From an uncultured Flaviramulus sp. (lineage in GTDB: Bacteria > Bacteroidota > Bacteroidia > Flavobacteriales > Flavobacteriaceae), in contig CANMUP010000001.1 of assembly GCA_947501105.1 (NCBI GenBank), positions 248,001 through 312,000 of the forward strand: a stretch of DNA of 64,000 bases. The letters run 5' to 3'. Every line of letters starts with the position of its first letter. Positions within the stretch are counted from its first letter, which is position 1. The notes under the pieces were generated by a model. It had not been told where the DNA came from, did not search any database, and saw nothing but the letters and a program-made list of their open reading frames with translations. Position numbers and translations under genes: made by a program. Below are positions 1 through 8,391 of the stretch, piece by piece.

Positions 1-2
1 AA

Positions 3-446
3 GGAAAAATACAAGAAAACACCATGCTTATTCCTGGAACTGATGGTGAAAAAATGAGCAAAAGTAGAAATAACATCATTAATATATTTTTGGATGATAA
101 AAAACTACGCAAACAAATTATGACCATCCAAACCGATAGCACACCACTTGAAGAGCCGAAAGATTGGAGAACGTGTAACTGTTTTGCTATTTATAATTTA
201 TTAGCTTCTGATAAACAAATAACTACTATGAAAGCTAATTACGAAAATGGTGGCTATGGCTATGGGCATGCAAAACAAGCTTTATTTGAGTTGATTATTG
301 AAAAGTATGCTACCCAGCGTGAGCGTTATAATTATTATATGAATAACCTAAACGAAATTGATGCCGCTTTAGCGGTTGGGGCTTCAAAAGCGAAGTTAGT
401 TGCTGATGCTGTTTTAAATAGAGTTAGGGAAAAGACTGGGTATTAA
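3..446 (+). CDS. trpS: Tryptophan--tRNA ligase, C-terminal part
   Basis: This is the 3' end of a gene whose 5' part lies outside the window; the frame is open from the first bases and the first ATG at 24 is internal. The visible fragment carries the class I aminoacyl-tRNA synthetase KMSKS loop (GEKMSKS), which holds ATP during tryptophan activation, followed by the helical anticodon-binding region and a short C-terminal tail (AKLVADAVLNRVREKTGY) typical of TrpRS. The enzyme charges tRNA-Trp in the cytoplasm. The gene converges on dprA and the two stop codons overlap by a few bases, so there is no room for an intergenic terminator. TyrRS also has a KMSKS loop, but the surrounding sequence fits TrpRS better. 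Confidence 0.9.
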   Translation, partial: GKIQENTMLIPGTDGEKMSKSRNNIINIFLDDKKLRKQIMTIQTDSTPLEEPKDWRTCNCFAIYNLLASDKQITTMKANYENGGYGYGHAKQALFELIIEKYATQRERYNYYMNNLNEIDAALAVGASKAKLVADAVLNRVREKTGY

Positions 447-1546
447 ATCACCTCAAACAATTTTCCAGGTAACGGTCTAATAACACTTTTTAATTCCATA
501 GTCAATAAAATACTGGCTACTTTAAAAATAGGCATGTTGCAATTAAGAGCGATAACATCTAGTACTTGTTTGTCATTCGCTTTTAGGTAACTGTAAATGG
601 TTTTTTCATTATCATTTAGCTCAACAAATAATTGTTTCTGTATTGCAAATTTTTCATTTTCTCCTAATTGCCAGTTTAAAATATAAGGCACATCCAAGGG
701 ATTAGAAAGCATATGGGCTTTTTGATGTTTTATTAAATTGTTACAACCCACACTTTGCGAATCTGTTACACGCCCTGGAACTGCAAACACATCACGGTTG
801 TATGAATTAGCAATATCGGCAGTTACTAAACTTCCCCCTTTTTCGGCAGATTCTATAACAATGGTAGCTTCGCTTAAACCTGCTATAATTCTATTTCGTT
901 TTAAAAAATTGTTTTTATTAAAAGTATCGCTACTCCAAAAATCGGTATAAAACCCACCATTCTTTTCAATATCAGCCATATACTTTTTATGTACTTTAGG
1001 GTAAATGGTATGCAAGCCATGTGCTAAACATCCAATGGTTTGCAAATTATGCTTTAAAGCTGCTTTATGTGCCGTAATATCTGTGCCGTATGCAAATCCA
1101 GAAACGATAATTGGACCATAAGGCACAAGTGTTTCAATCAATTTTTCACAAAAAGCGATACCACTGGTGGTAATTTTTCTTGCTCCAACAATACTAATAA
1201 TATGTTGTTGGTTTAAATTAATATGTCCAGAGCGGAATAGTAAAATAGGGCTATCAATACAATGCTTTAGCTTTTCAGGATAACTTTCATCTTTAAAATA
1301 TAAAACCTTGAGTTTGTTTTCTTTTATAAACCCTATTTCCTTTTCTGCTTCTTTTAAGTGATGAGCTTCAAATAAATTTCCTAAAATAACATGACCTATC
1401 CCATCAATCTTTAACAGATTTTGCTTTTTTTCTTTTAATACAGCTTCTGCAGAACCACAATGTGCAATGAGTTTTTTAGCAGTAATATCGCCAATATTAG
1501 ATACATGTTGTAAAGCTAAAGTGTAAAGCAAATCGTTTTCTGTCAT
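443..1546 (-). CDS. dprA: DNA-processing protein DprA
   Basis: DprA binds incoming single-stranded DNA during natural transformation and loads RecA. The N-terminus has a helix-hairpin-helix-like region (about residues 5-65). The central Rossmann-like DprA/Smf domain (about 110-320) shows the family signatures GARKITTSG, SGFAYGTDITAHKAAL, RNRIIAGLSEATIVIESAEKGGS and AVPGR, and a winged-helix-like C-terminus follows. The length (367 residues) is normal. I chose the ATG at 1546 (MTENDLL) over one three codons upstream because homologues I remember begin with this motif. It converges on trpS. Upstream is a 195-base divergent region shared with the SPOR protein; a weak -7 box, TAgcTTTA, lies just upstream on this strand. 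Confidence 0.93.
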   Translation of the reverse strand: MTENDLLYTLALQHVSNIGDITAKKLIAHCGSAEAVLKEKKQNLLKIDGIGHVILGNLFEAHHLKEAEKEIGFIKENKLKVLYFKDESYPEKLKHCIDSPILLFRSGHINLNQQHIISIVGARKITTSGIAFCEKLIETLVPYGPIIVSGFAYGTDITAHKAALKHNLQTIGCLAHGLHTIYPKVHKKYMADIEKNGGFYTDFWSSDTFNKNNFLKRNRIIAGLSEATIVIESAEKGGSLVTADIANSYNRDVFAVPGRVTDSQSVGCNNLIKHQKAHMLSNPLDVPYILNWQLGENEKFAIQKQLFVELNDNEKTIYSYLKANDKQVLDVIALNCNMPIFKVASILLTMELKSVIRPLPGKLFEVI

Positions 1547-1650
1547 CCTAAGCATTTGGTTTTAAAGCTATAATAATAGCATTTTTACTCAATGATTGAG
1601 AAACAACATTTTGGTGTTAGTCACAAAAACTAATAAATTTTCTTTTAACC

Positions 1651-1672
1651 TCAATCCTGTTTTTACAGGTTG
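1651..1672. repeat. Small hairpin in the dprA/SPOR divergent spacer
   Basis: CCTGT (1656-1660) and ACAGG (1665-1669) pair around a TTTT loop. The stem extends by CAA/TTG across one bulged base. It lies between the divergent genes dprA and the SPOR protein. Its role is unknown; it could be an operator or a leader structure. Confidence 0.3.
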
Positions 1673-1728
1673 ATTTGTTATTGTTAATAAAAACTTAAGC
1701 CGAAATTTTATCTGCTAGCATAATTTTT

Positions 1729-1736
1729 TAACTTTG
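1729..1736 (+). promoter_or_regulatory. Bacteroidetes -7 box for the SPOR gene
   Basis: TAacTTTG matches the Bacteroidetes primary-sigma -7 consensus TAnnTTTG. A TTTT at 1706-1709 lies 19 bases upstream and is a three-of-four match to the -33 TTTG. The box ends five bases before the ATG at 1742, so the transcript would be leaderless or nearly so. Confidence 0.55.
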
Positions 1737-1741
1737 TTTTT

Positions 1742-2677
1742 ATGCAATTAGAAACTTACATAAGCGATTTATTATATAGATATGAGTGTGTTACTATTCC
1801 AGAGTTTGGGTCTTTTTTAACGCAACGCGTATCAGCAACCATTAACGACTCAACAAATGCATTTTATCCGCCTAAAAAAGCGGTATCGTTTAATGAGCAA
1901 ATTCAACAAAACGATGGGCTATTAGCACATTATATTGCTGATGTGGAAAAAATTCCTTTTGAGGTGGCTATTAAAAAAATAGCTAAACGTGTTAAAATAC
2001 TTAAATCATATTTGACTCAAGGAGAAACACTTACGTTTAAAAATATTGGTGAAGTGGTTTTTAATAACGAAGGTAAAATTTTATTTGAACCTGCTTATAG
2101 CCTTAATTATTTAACAGATTCTTTTGGTTTATCTCAATTTGTGTCGCCTTCTGTAACTCGCGAAGTTTATAAAGAAGAAGTTGAACAAATTGAAAAGGTC
2201 ATTCCATTAACTATTACCTCTGAAAAACGGAAAACTAAACCTTATTTAAGGTACGCTGCTGTGGCTTTAATTGCTTTAACGCTTGGAGGTTTTACCGCTT
2301 CAAAATTTTATGTTAATCAAATTGAAACACATAATCAATTAGCACAAGAAGAAGCAACAAAACAACTAGATACTAAAATACAGCAAGCTACTTTCAGTTT
2401 AAGTTCACTTCCAGCTATTACGCTAAATGTTACTAAGCAAACTGGTAATTACCATATTGTTGCAGGTGCTTTTAGAGTTGAAGAAAATTGTGATAAAATA
2501 ATTACTCAGCTAAAAGAAGAAGGTTTTAACGCTAGAAAAATTGGTGTGAATAAATACGGTTTACACGAAGTTGTTTATGCTAGCTACGAAAATGGTAAAG
2601 ATGCACTTAAAGCCATTCGTGAAATTAGAAAAACGCATAATAAAGATGCTTGGTTGTTAGTTAAAAAGCTAGATTAA
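1742..2677 (+). CDS. HU-CCDC81 / SPOR domain membrane protein
   Basis: The N-terminal 150 or so residues (starting MQLETYISDLLYRYECVTIPEFGSF in pattern) look like the paired prokaryotic HU-CCDC81 domains found only in Bacteroidetes. A single transmembrane helix follows near residues 170-190, and a SPOR domain occupies about 236-311 (YHIVAGAF start, glycine-rich middle). SPOR domains bind peptidoglycan stripped of stem peptides at division sites. The topology therefore puts the HU-like part in the cytoplasm and SPOR in the periplasm. This would be a link between DNA- or filament-binding and septal wall, but that role is inferred. It is monocistronic by spacing, with its own promoter. Confidence 0.85.
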   Translation: MQLETYISDLLYRYECVTIPEFGSFLTQRVSATINDSTNAFYPPKKAVSFNEQIQQNDGLLAHYIADVEKIPFEVAIKKIAKRVKILKSYLTQGETLTFKNIGEVVFNNEGKILFEPAYSLNYLTDSFGLSQFVSPSVTREVYKEEVEQIEKVIPLTITSEKRKTKPYLRYAAVALIALTLGGFTASKFYVNQIETHNQLAQEEATKQLDTKIQQATFSLSSLPAITLNVTKQTGNYHIVAGAFRVEENCDKIITQLKEEGFNARKIGVNKYGLHEVVYASYENGKDALKAIREIRKTHNKDAWLLVKKLD

Positions 2678-2727
2678 CTTCTAATAGAATTCACGCCTTT
2701 TTACTTTATTAATACTTAAAAGCACAG

Positions 2728-2735
2728 TACCTTTG
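2728..2735 (+). promoter_or_regulatory. Bacteroidetes -7 box for the thioesterase gene
   Basis: TAccTTTG is a full match to TAnnTTTG, 22 bases before the ATG at 2758. No good TTTG is seen at the -33 position. Confidence 0.5.
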
Positions 2736-2757
2736 CAACATCATTAAAATACAAGTG

Positions 2758-3267
2758 ATGCAAGCAAAAACACCTGAGCAATCTAAAACAACACTTACCG
2801 ATATGGTTTTACCTGGTGAAACCAATCCATTAAATAATTTATTTGGTGGCGAATTACTTGCGCGAATGGATCGTGCTGCAAGTATTGCTGCAAGGCGACA
2901 TAGTCGGCGTATTGTAGTAACAGCATCCGTTAATCATGTTGCATTTAATAAAGCTGTGCCTTTAGGCAGTGTGGTTACCGTAGAAGCTAAAGTGTCTCGT
3001 GCCTTTAAAACCTCAATGGAAGTGTTTATTGATGTTTGGATTGAAGATAGAGAGTCTGGTGAAAGAACCAAAGCCAACGAAGCTATTTACACTTTTGTTG
3101 CTGTAGACGATACTGGCAGACCTATTTCGGTTCCAGAAGTGCATCCACAAACCGATTTAGAAAAAGAGCGTTTTGATGCGGCTTTACGCCGTAAACAGTT
3201 AAGTTTGTTATTGGCCGGTAAAATTTCGCCTAATAAAGCTACCGAACTTAAGGCTTTGTTTGAGTAA
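2758..3267 (+). CDS. Acyl-CoA thioesterase, hotdog fold
   Basis: The protein (169 residues) is a single hotdog domain of the YciA/BACH acyl-CoA hydrolase type: NPLNNLFGGELLARMD carries the conserved asparagine, the GG turn and the aspartate expected at the active site. The strand pattern VVTASVNHVAF and VEAKVSRAFKTSMEV follows. It would hydrolyse acyl-CoA to free acid and CoA in the cytoplasm; chain-length preference cannot be read. GTG at 2755 immediately precedes ATG at 2758; I take the ATG. The C-terminal 45 residues are charged and helical, as in other members. Confidence 0.88.
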   Translation: MQAKTPEQSKTTLTDMVLPGETNPLNNLFGGELLARMDRAASIAARRHSRRIVVTASVNHVAFNKAVPLGSVVTVEAKVSRAFKTSMEVFIDVWIEDRESGERTKANEAIYTFVAVDDTGRPISVPEVHPQTDLEKERFDAALRRKQLSLLLAGKISPNKATELKALFE

Positions 3268-3302
3268 AAATTTAATATAAAAACTAATTGTAATTATATC
3301 CT

Positions 3303-3490
3303 TTTGGGCGTTCCCTAAAGGTCGGGCTTTCACTACTCAATCTTTCTTGTGCTGAACTTGTTTCAGTATCTCATCAGGCATAAGTAGTGCCTCATAATTA
3401 TAGTTAACCACAAATATATAGTTAAGCACAAAAAGGATTTCAAACAAACCGTTCAATCCCTAACGCAAGCAAGCAACGCACCGAGGGCTT
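3303..3490. repeat. Dispersed flavobacterial intergenic element, with a nested insertion
   Basis: The outer part begins GGGCG at 3306 and continues GTCGGGCTTTC, and ends with CAATCCCTAACGC at 3454-3466. I recognise this pair of ends from intergenic repeats in many Flavobacteriia. In intact copies the middle is a hairpin, here seen as CTTTCTTGTGC (3342-3352) and GCACAAAAAGG (3426-3436). The hairpin arms are separated by about 73 bases that include a second repeat (3351-3375) and a 16-base direct repeat (3399-3414 and 3417-3432, one mismatch). No coding potential was seen. Confidence 0.55.
3351..3375 (-). repeat. REP-like 25-mer, copy 1
   Basis: Read on the minus strand, this 25-mer matches 24336-24360 on the plus strand at 22 of 25 positions by hand alignment (GATGAGATnCTGAAACnAGTTCAGn). 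It contains a CTGAA/TTCAG inverted repeat. It is nested inside the larger dispersed element around it. Confidence 0.65.
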
Positions 3491-3558
3491 TACATCAATT
3501 AAACCTTTTATTATTATTCTAGTCTTATAAACAATATAAACCCAAAATCTATATTGCT

Positions 3559-3771
3559 ATGAGACCTTTAATCATTTTAATTTCGGTGTTTTGTATAATG
3601 AGTTTTACCTCTTGCGCAACCCGTATTGTAACTAAACCACATGCTGTAACAGTAGTAAAAAAAGCACCACGACATTACAAAATTGTAAAAGTTAAAGGAA
3701 AACGCTACTATTTTTGGAGTGGTAATCACTACAAAAAAACGAGGAAGGGTTATGTGATTGTGAGGGTGTAG
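3559..3771 (+). CDS. Very small basic lipoprotein, YYFW-type
   Basis: This 70-residue protein has a lipoprotein signal peptide: a hydrophobic stretch ending in FTSC, with Cys19 as the acylated residue. The mature part is strongly basic (many Lys, Arg, Tyr) with VVKVKGKRYYFWSGNHYKK. It resembles a group of short flavobacterial proteins that I recall as DUF6515-like, but I am not sure of the number. It would sit on the periplasmic face of a membrane. The function is unknown. It stands alone between two repeat elements. The overlapping minus-strand frame of 66 codons is a shadow. Confidence 0.7.
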   Translation: MRPLIILISVFCIMSFTSCATRIVTKPHAVTVVKKAPRHYKIVKVKGKRYYFWSGNHYKKTRKGYVIVRV

Positions 3772-3804
3772 ATTCACCCATTTACGCTAGAATTAACAAT
3801 TGTA

Positions 3805-3905
3805 TGTCATTCTGAGCAAAGCGTAAGAATCTGTTTGTTGTTTAGCGGTTTACTGAAGTTTTCTTAATTATGAGATTGTTACGTCGCTAACTCCTCACAA
3901 TGACA
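3805..3905. repeat. REP-like inverted-repeat element (TGTCATT type)
   Basis: TGTCATTCTGAG (3805-3816) and CTCACAATGACA (3894-3905) form terminal inverted repeats with one mismatch. The flanked 101 bases contain AGCAAAGCG (3815-3823), whose reverse complement recurs at 7311-7319 and 11012-11020. It fills most of the space between the small lipoprotein and the EnvC-like gene, which converge here. Confidence 0.6.
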
Positions 3906-3936
3906 GTTTCTTTTGGCGTTTCATTCTTTATGGAAA

Positions 3937-5163
3937 TCACATTTTGTAAATCCATGACGCTGGATTTTGAGTACGACTCTCTTTAAAAATACTAAAGCTT
4001 AGAATGGTTTCTCCGTTAGAAGGATTGGTAAATATTTCTCCAATTTGTTGTTTGGTTTTTACTTTATCTCCCTTTTTAACATAAACTTTATCTAAGTTTT
4101 TGTAAGCTGTAAAATAGTTTCCATGCTGTACCATAACAACCGTATTAGCATTTCTTATTTTAATAACCGCAGTAACCTCTCCATTAAAAACAGCTCTAGC
4201 TTTGGCTTTCTTTTCAGTTGCAATTCTTACACCATTACTTTTAATGGTTAACGATCTGTTAATTGGGTGCGGTTGAGTTCCATAACGCATTTTTACAATC
4301 CCTTTTTCAACTGGCCAATCCAATTTCCCTCGGTTCGATTCAAAATCTTTAGCTAAAGCTCTACCTGCCGGTGTTAATGCAAATGTTTTAGAACTTGTAG
4401 ATTTTCCTGCTTTTTTATTTGATTTAGCAATAGCGGCTTTTATAATTTTGTTAATTTCTGCATCAATTCTATTAGCTTCACGCTGTCGTTTATTAATTTG
4501 AGACGTATAAAGGTTAATGTTCCTTTTAATAGATTTCATTAAAACCTCATGTTGTTTTCGCTCACTTTGTAATGCTTTTTGAGTCACTTTGTTCTCAGCA
4601 ATTAACTTCTGTTTATCTTCTTTTTGCTTTAATAAATTAGTGTTGATATCCTGTAACTCTAAAGTTTTTGTCTTTATGGTTTCGCCTTGCTGTTTTTGAT
4701 GGTCACTATATTGCTTAATGTATTGCAATCGTTTATAAGCTTGTTTAAAATCATCAGAAGACAATAAAAACATAATCCTACTCTGTTGATTTTTGCTTTT
4801 ATAAGATTTAACAATCATTCCCGCATAATCTTCTTTTAATTGTTTTAATTCATCCCTAAGTTTACTTATTTTCTTTTGATTCGAATTAATTTCTCTAGTT
4901 ATTAAATTCGCTTGTTGATTAGTAACTTTAATTAAATTATTAAGCACATTAATTTTATAATTAAAATCTTCTATTAACGATAATTGTGACTTTTCTTTGG
5001 ACTTGTTTTCTAAACGTAACTCGTTAATTTTTAGAATTTCACGTCGCAATTCTTGACGGCGTGTTTCTAGCTCTTTTTGTTTATTATTTTGAGAAAAACC
5101 AAAAGCACAAAACAAGCAAACAAAGAGTAATATTGAATATTTATATGTGAGTGTTTTATTCAA
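3937..5163 (-). CDS. EnvC-like murein hydrolase activator with degenerate LytM domain
   Basis: A signal peptide (about residues 1-24) is followed by a long coiled coil (about 27-245) and a C-terminal LytM/M23 fold (about 295-408). The zinc ligands of active M23 peptidases are not present: the final HxH strand reads LSFSIF and the first ligand region reads IATEKKAKARAVF. This is the pattern of EnvC/NlpD activators, which switch on amidases at the septum rather than cutting peptidoglycan. The start codon is TTG at 5163, two bases after the DUF4292 stop; no ATG is available without losing the signal peptide. It is the last gene of a co-directional set starting with the nucleotidyltransferase. 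Confidence 0.88.
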   Translation of the reverse strand: MNKTLTYKYSILLFVCLFCAFGFSQNNKQKELETRRQELRREILKINELRLENKSKEKSQLSLIEDFNYKINVLNNLIKVTNQQANLITREINSNQKKISKLRDELKQLKEDYAGMIVKSYKSKNQQSRIMFLLSSDDFKQAYKRLQYIKQYSDHQKQQGETIKTKTLELQDINTNLLKQKEDKQKLIAENKVTQKALQSERKQHEVLMKSIKRNINLYTSQINKRQREANRIDAEINKIIKAAIAKSNKKAGKSTSSKTFALTPAGRALAKDFESNRGKLDWPVEKGIVKMRYGTQPHPINRSLTIKSNGVRIATEKKAKARAVFNGEVTAVIKIRNANTVVMVQHGNYFTAYKNLDKVYVKKGDKVKTKQQIGEIFTNPSNGETILSFSIFKESRTQNPASWIYKM

Positions 5164-5165
5164 TG

Positions 5166-5933
5166 TTATAATTTAATTTCTTTAAAACCAGACGGTATTT
5201 TAAACGGAAAACGTAGCTCTTCGTTCAATGATACATTTTTAAATTCTAATTTTATTATGGTTTCTTTATTTGTTTCAACAGCATTAATTTTTATATGTCG
5301 AGGCAGCGTTTGGCTTTTTACTTCTTGATATGTTAAATAATCAATTTGTAAATGCCTAAACTCTTTTGGCTGAGAAATTTGTTGCGATTTTACTTTAAAA
5401 TGCGATGGATCTAGTAAGAAAAAAATTTCAAATAAGTCGCGTTGTTTTTTAGGTTGAAGCACATAAACATCTTTGTCAACACTCGATTTATAAGCATCAT
5501 CCTTTAAATCAAATATCGTTTCGCCAAATAGTAAATTTTGAACTTTCTGAAAATCTAATTCAGTGCCCAATAATTCACTTAAATACTTGTAATCTCCTTC
5601 AAAATAAGTGTTGTCTAACTTATTATAAAAACTAACTTTTTCTGGTGTTACCTTAGCCCTAATAACAGAAAAAGTTGCGCTAATCCACAAAATTTCATCC
5701 TTTTTTGCTCGAAATGAAACCGAATGCGTTTGATCTTTTCCGTTTTGAAAATAGGTTATTTTAAGTTTTGCTTGTAATGTTTTAAAACTTGCAGTTTGTT
5801 TTGCATTTTCCTTAATTAATTGTCTTGTAGATAAGTTATAATTTGCTTCGCCAGCACTTATTGTTTTGCTCGATTTACAACTAAATACCAACAATGCAAC
5901 AAGCATAAAAATGATATAAGTAAGTCTATTCAT
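5166..5933 (-). CDS. DUF4292 lipoprotein
   Basis: A 255-residue lipoprotein with a hydrophobic leader ending in VFSC (Cys19 acylated). The mature protein is rich in beta strands and has the LolA/LolB-like look of DUF4292 (SFRAKKDEILWISATFSVIRAKVTP, then repeated strand-turn-strand). Members accompany a TPR protein and an EnvC-like protein in Flavobacteriia, and the same order is seen here. A role in outer-membrane lipoprotein or lipid handling is a guess from the fold. Its ATG overlaps the TPR gene stop by one base (TAATG), suggesting translational coupling. Confidence 0.85.
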   Translation of the reverse strand: MNRLTYIIFMLVALLVFSCKSSKTISAGEANYNLSTRQLIKENAKQTASFKTLQAKLKITYFQNGKDQTHSVSFRAKKDEILWISATFSVIRAKVTPEKVSFYNKLDNTYFEGDYKYLSELLGTELDFQKVQNLLFGETIFDLKDDAYKSSVDKDVYVLQPKKQRDLFEIFFLLDPSHFKVKSQQISQPKEFRHLQIDYLTYQEVKSQTLPRHIKINAVETNKETIIKLEFKNVSLNEELRFPFKIPSGFKEIKL

Positions 5934-7294
5934 TAATTTGAAGTTTCTAATAGTTTTGCCTTATCACTAAACGTTTTTGCTTTAACCGTATTGTTTAACA
6001 ACGCATATGCTTTACTTAATTGGCTATAGAAGTCTCCCTCCATTTTGGTGTCATCGATAATATAATCTAATCCAGATTCTAAAATCTCAATAGCTTTTTT
6101 AGGTTGATTCAATTCGTTTAAGGCAACACCATTTATCAAATAAAATATAGGTTGAGATGGATATTTTTCTAAGGCTTTGTTGCTTTTTTCTGAAGCTGAA
6201 TCATATTGTTTTAAATCCACATAAAGCAGTAACACATTACGTAAAATTTGAAAATTATTACCTTCCAAAGTCAAGGCTTCCTCATAATATTTTAAGGCTT
6301 TTTCTTTATCATTCTTTTTTAAATAATACTGTGCTAATTCAACCAAAGTTTTGCCATTGTTGCTATCGCCAACTAAGGCTGTAACCTCAACTAAATCTGA
6401 TTCATATTTTGGGTTAGCACGTACAAAATTCACAAAATCTGATAATACTTTAAGTTTAGCTTCGGGTTTTATTTGGCTGCTTTTTATAACCGTCTTCATA
6501 GATTCTATAGCCTTTTCAGTATTATTATCATCTAAATAAAACTTGTATAAAGCTAGGTGAACCATTTGTGAATTTGGATTTATTTTAAGCAGTTCTTTAG
6601 CGGTTTCAAAAGCCTTTTCCTTTTCGTTGCTTTCGCTGTAGCGGAAAATGAGCGCTAAATAATTTGATTCTTTATCAGGATTACTCTCAACGCGCTCTTC
6701 TAGGTTTTTAATTTGATCTTTTTTGCGTCCAGTAGCGTCATAAATTTGATTACGAAGAATGTCTCTTCCTACTGATATTCCAAATTCTAAATCTAATTCG
6801 TCTAAAACTTTTAAGGCGTCATTATAATTTTTAGTTCTTACATAAAGTGATGCTAAATCTTCTTTATAATCTGGATGATATTTTACCAGTTGTTTCACCG
6901 TTTTTATCGCCTTATCATAATCATTTTGTTGTGCGTAAAAACTATATAGTTCATCTAAAAACCATTCATTATCAGGTTCTATCTTAATTGCTTTTTTAAG
7001 TGCATCTTCGGCTTCGCCAAAATTTTTAAGCTTATTATAATTTTTACCTAACTCAAAATACAAAACAGGCGCAGAGTCGTCTATTTCAATACATTTTAAA
7101 AGCGCTTTAACCGAACGATCATAATTCTCAATGCCCTTTTGTTTTAATGCTTCGTAAAAAAGTTCTTGGAATTTATCATCAACATTTCCTAAATCGTCAT
7201 CTGGTTTTTTATTGAAATCGACTTGGGCATAATTTGTCTGCGGACAGATAAACAATCCAAAAAAGAAAATGAGTATGTATAAGTTTTGTTTCAT
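5933..7294 (-). CDS. Secreted tetratricopeptide-repeat protein
   Basis: I place the start at 7294 (MKQNLYILIFFFG), which gives a clean signal peptide ending near TNYAQ; the frame extends upstream to 7342 but that would bury the signal. About ten TPR units follow (for example APVLYFELGKNYNKLKNFGEAEDAL and QPIFYLINGVALNELNQPKKAIE). TPRs form helical scaffolds for protein partners, here in the periplasm. It is translationally coupled to the DUF4292 gene. The partner is unknown, but synteny suggests it works with the DUF4292 and EnvC-like proteins in envelope assembly. Confidence 0.85.
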   Translation of the reverse strand: MKQNLYILIFFFGLFICPQTNYAQVDFNKKPDDDLGNVDDKFQELFYEALKQKGIENYDRSVKALLKCIEIDDSAPVLYFELGKNYNKLKNFGEAEDALKKAIKIEPDNEWFLDELYSFYAQQNDYDKAIKTVKQLVKYHPDYKEDLASLYVRTKNYNDALKVLDELDLEFGISVGRDILRNQIYDATGRKKDQIKNLEERVESNPDKESNYLALIFRYSESNEKEKAFETAKELLKINPNSQMVHLALYKFYLDDNNTEKAIESMKTVIKSSQIKPEAKLKVLSDFVNFVRANPKYESDLVEVTALVGDSNNGKTLVELAQYYLKKNDKEKALKYYEEALTLEGNNFQILRNVLLLYVDLKQYDSASEKSNKALEKYPSQPIFYLINGVALNELNQPKKAIEILESGLDYIIDDTKMEGDFYSQLSKAYALLNNTVKAKTFSDKAKLLETSN

Positions 7295-7345
7295 AAATAA
7301 TGTAATGTCTCGCTTTGCTTTGACATAACAAGTAGCTTTCAAAAG

Positions 7346-8365
7346 TTATTCCAAAACAGAATAATCGCCAATACTAATGCTAGTAAAATTACCATCATAT
7401 TTTACATGATTACCAATCATGGCGTTGTCTAAATTAGCATTTTTAATAGTTGTATGGGTTTGAATTAAGCTATTTTTAACGGTTGTGTTTTCAATAACGC
7501 TATTATTTCCAATAGAAACAAATGGTCCAACAGTAGTGTTTTTAAGCACTACATTGTCTCCAACAAAACACGGTTCTATAATATTTGAATTTTCTAATTT
7601 AACTGATGATGACACTAATTGCTCATCACCATCAGCTTTTAAAAACCCTAACATACGTTGGTTGGTTTCTATGGTTATCGGTTTATTTCCACAGTCCATC
7701 CATTCATCAACAGTACCAGTTTTAAAGACTTTTCCATCTGCCATCATTCGCTTAATACCATCATTAATTTGGTATTCGCCACCATTCGTTACGTTTTCAT
7801 CTAAAACTTCTTGTAGTTTGTCTTTTAAAACTGCAACATCTTTAAAATAATAAATGCCAATAACGGCTTGATCGCTTATAAAAGTTTCAGGTTTCTCAAC
7901 AAGTTCAATAATCTCTTCATTTTCATTAAGTTTTACTACACCGTAAGCTTCTGGGTTCTCAACTTGTTTTGTCCAAATAACAGCATCAGCTTTAGCATCT
8001 AAATCAAATTCAGCTCTAATTAATGTATCGGCGTAAGCAATCACTGCAGAACCAGAAAGTGATGGTTTAGCACACATAATAGCATGTCCTGTTCCTAAAG
8101 GTAAATCTTGACGATAAATAGAAGCTTTAGCGCCTAAACTTTCTGCTAAATCTTTTAAGCTATTAACCACATCATCTCCAAACCAAGCAGGGTCACCTAA
8201 AACAAAAGCAATTTCTTCAATGGGCTGTTTTAAAACCTTAACAATATCTTTTACTAAGCGATGAACAATGGGTTGCCCAGCAACTGGAATTAATGGTTTT
8301 GGCACGGTTAAACTATGCGGGCGTAAACGAGAACCTCGTCCTGCCATAGGTACTATTATTTTCAT
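7346..8365 (-). CDS. Sugar-1-phosphate nucleotidyltransferase
   Basis: The N-terminal nucleotidyltransferase domain opens with the pyrophosphorylase signature GRGSRLRPHSLTVPKPLIPVAG (glycine-rich loop and catalytic Arg/Lys, about residues 8-29). It continues with an aspartate-containing ADTLI and EKPE. The C-terminal 80 residues are isoleucine/asparagine-rich hexapeptide repeats forming a left-handed beta-helix (SSVKLENSNIIEP onwards). It activates a hexose-1-phosphate with an NTP; the exact sugar and nucleotide cannot be read. It is separate from the dedicated RfbA at 56373-57239, so it probably feeds another glycan pathway. It lies between dut and the TPR gene, as in related genomes. Confidence 0.85.
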   Translation of the reverse strand: MKIIVPMAGRGSRLRPHSLTVPKPLIPVAGQPIVHRLVKDIVKVLKQPIEEIAFVLGDPAWFGDDVVNSLKDLAESLGAKASIYRQDLPLGTGHAIMCAKPSLSGSAVIAYADTLIRAEFDLDAKADAVIWTKQVENPEAYGVVKLNENEEIIELVEKPETFISDQAVIGIYYFKDVAVLKDKLQEVLDENVTNGGEYQINDGIKRMMADGKVFKTGTVDEWMDCGNKPITIETNQRMLGFLKADGDEQLVSSSVKLENSNIIEPCFVGDNVVLKNTTVGPFVSIGNNSVIENTTVKNSLIQTHTTIKNANLDNAMIGNHVKYDGNFTSISIGDYSVLE

Positions 8366-8391
8366 TTTTTTGAGTTGATTTGTATATTTGT

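Noticed and set aside
3303-3490. CRISPR or tRNA gene in the largest gap
   Set aside because: The repeats are two different dispersed elements, with no regular spacer spacing and no cloverleaf.
7485-7850. 121-codon plus-strand frame opposite the nucleotidyltransferase
   Set aside because: It is antisense to a clear gene; low-complexity composition.
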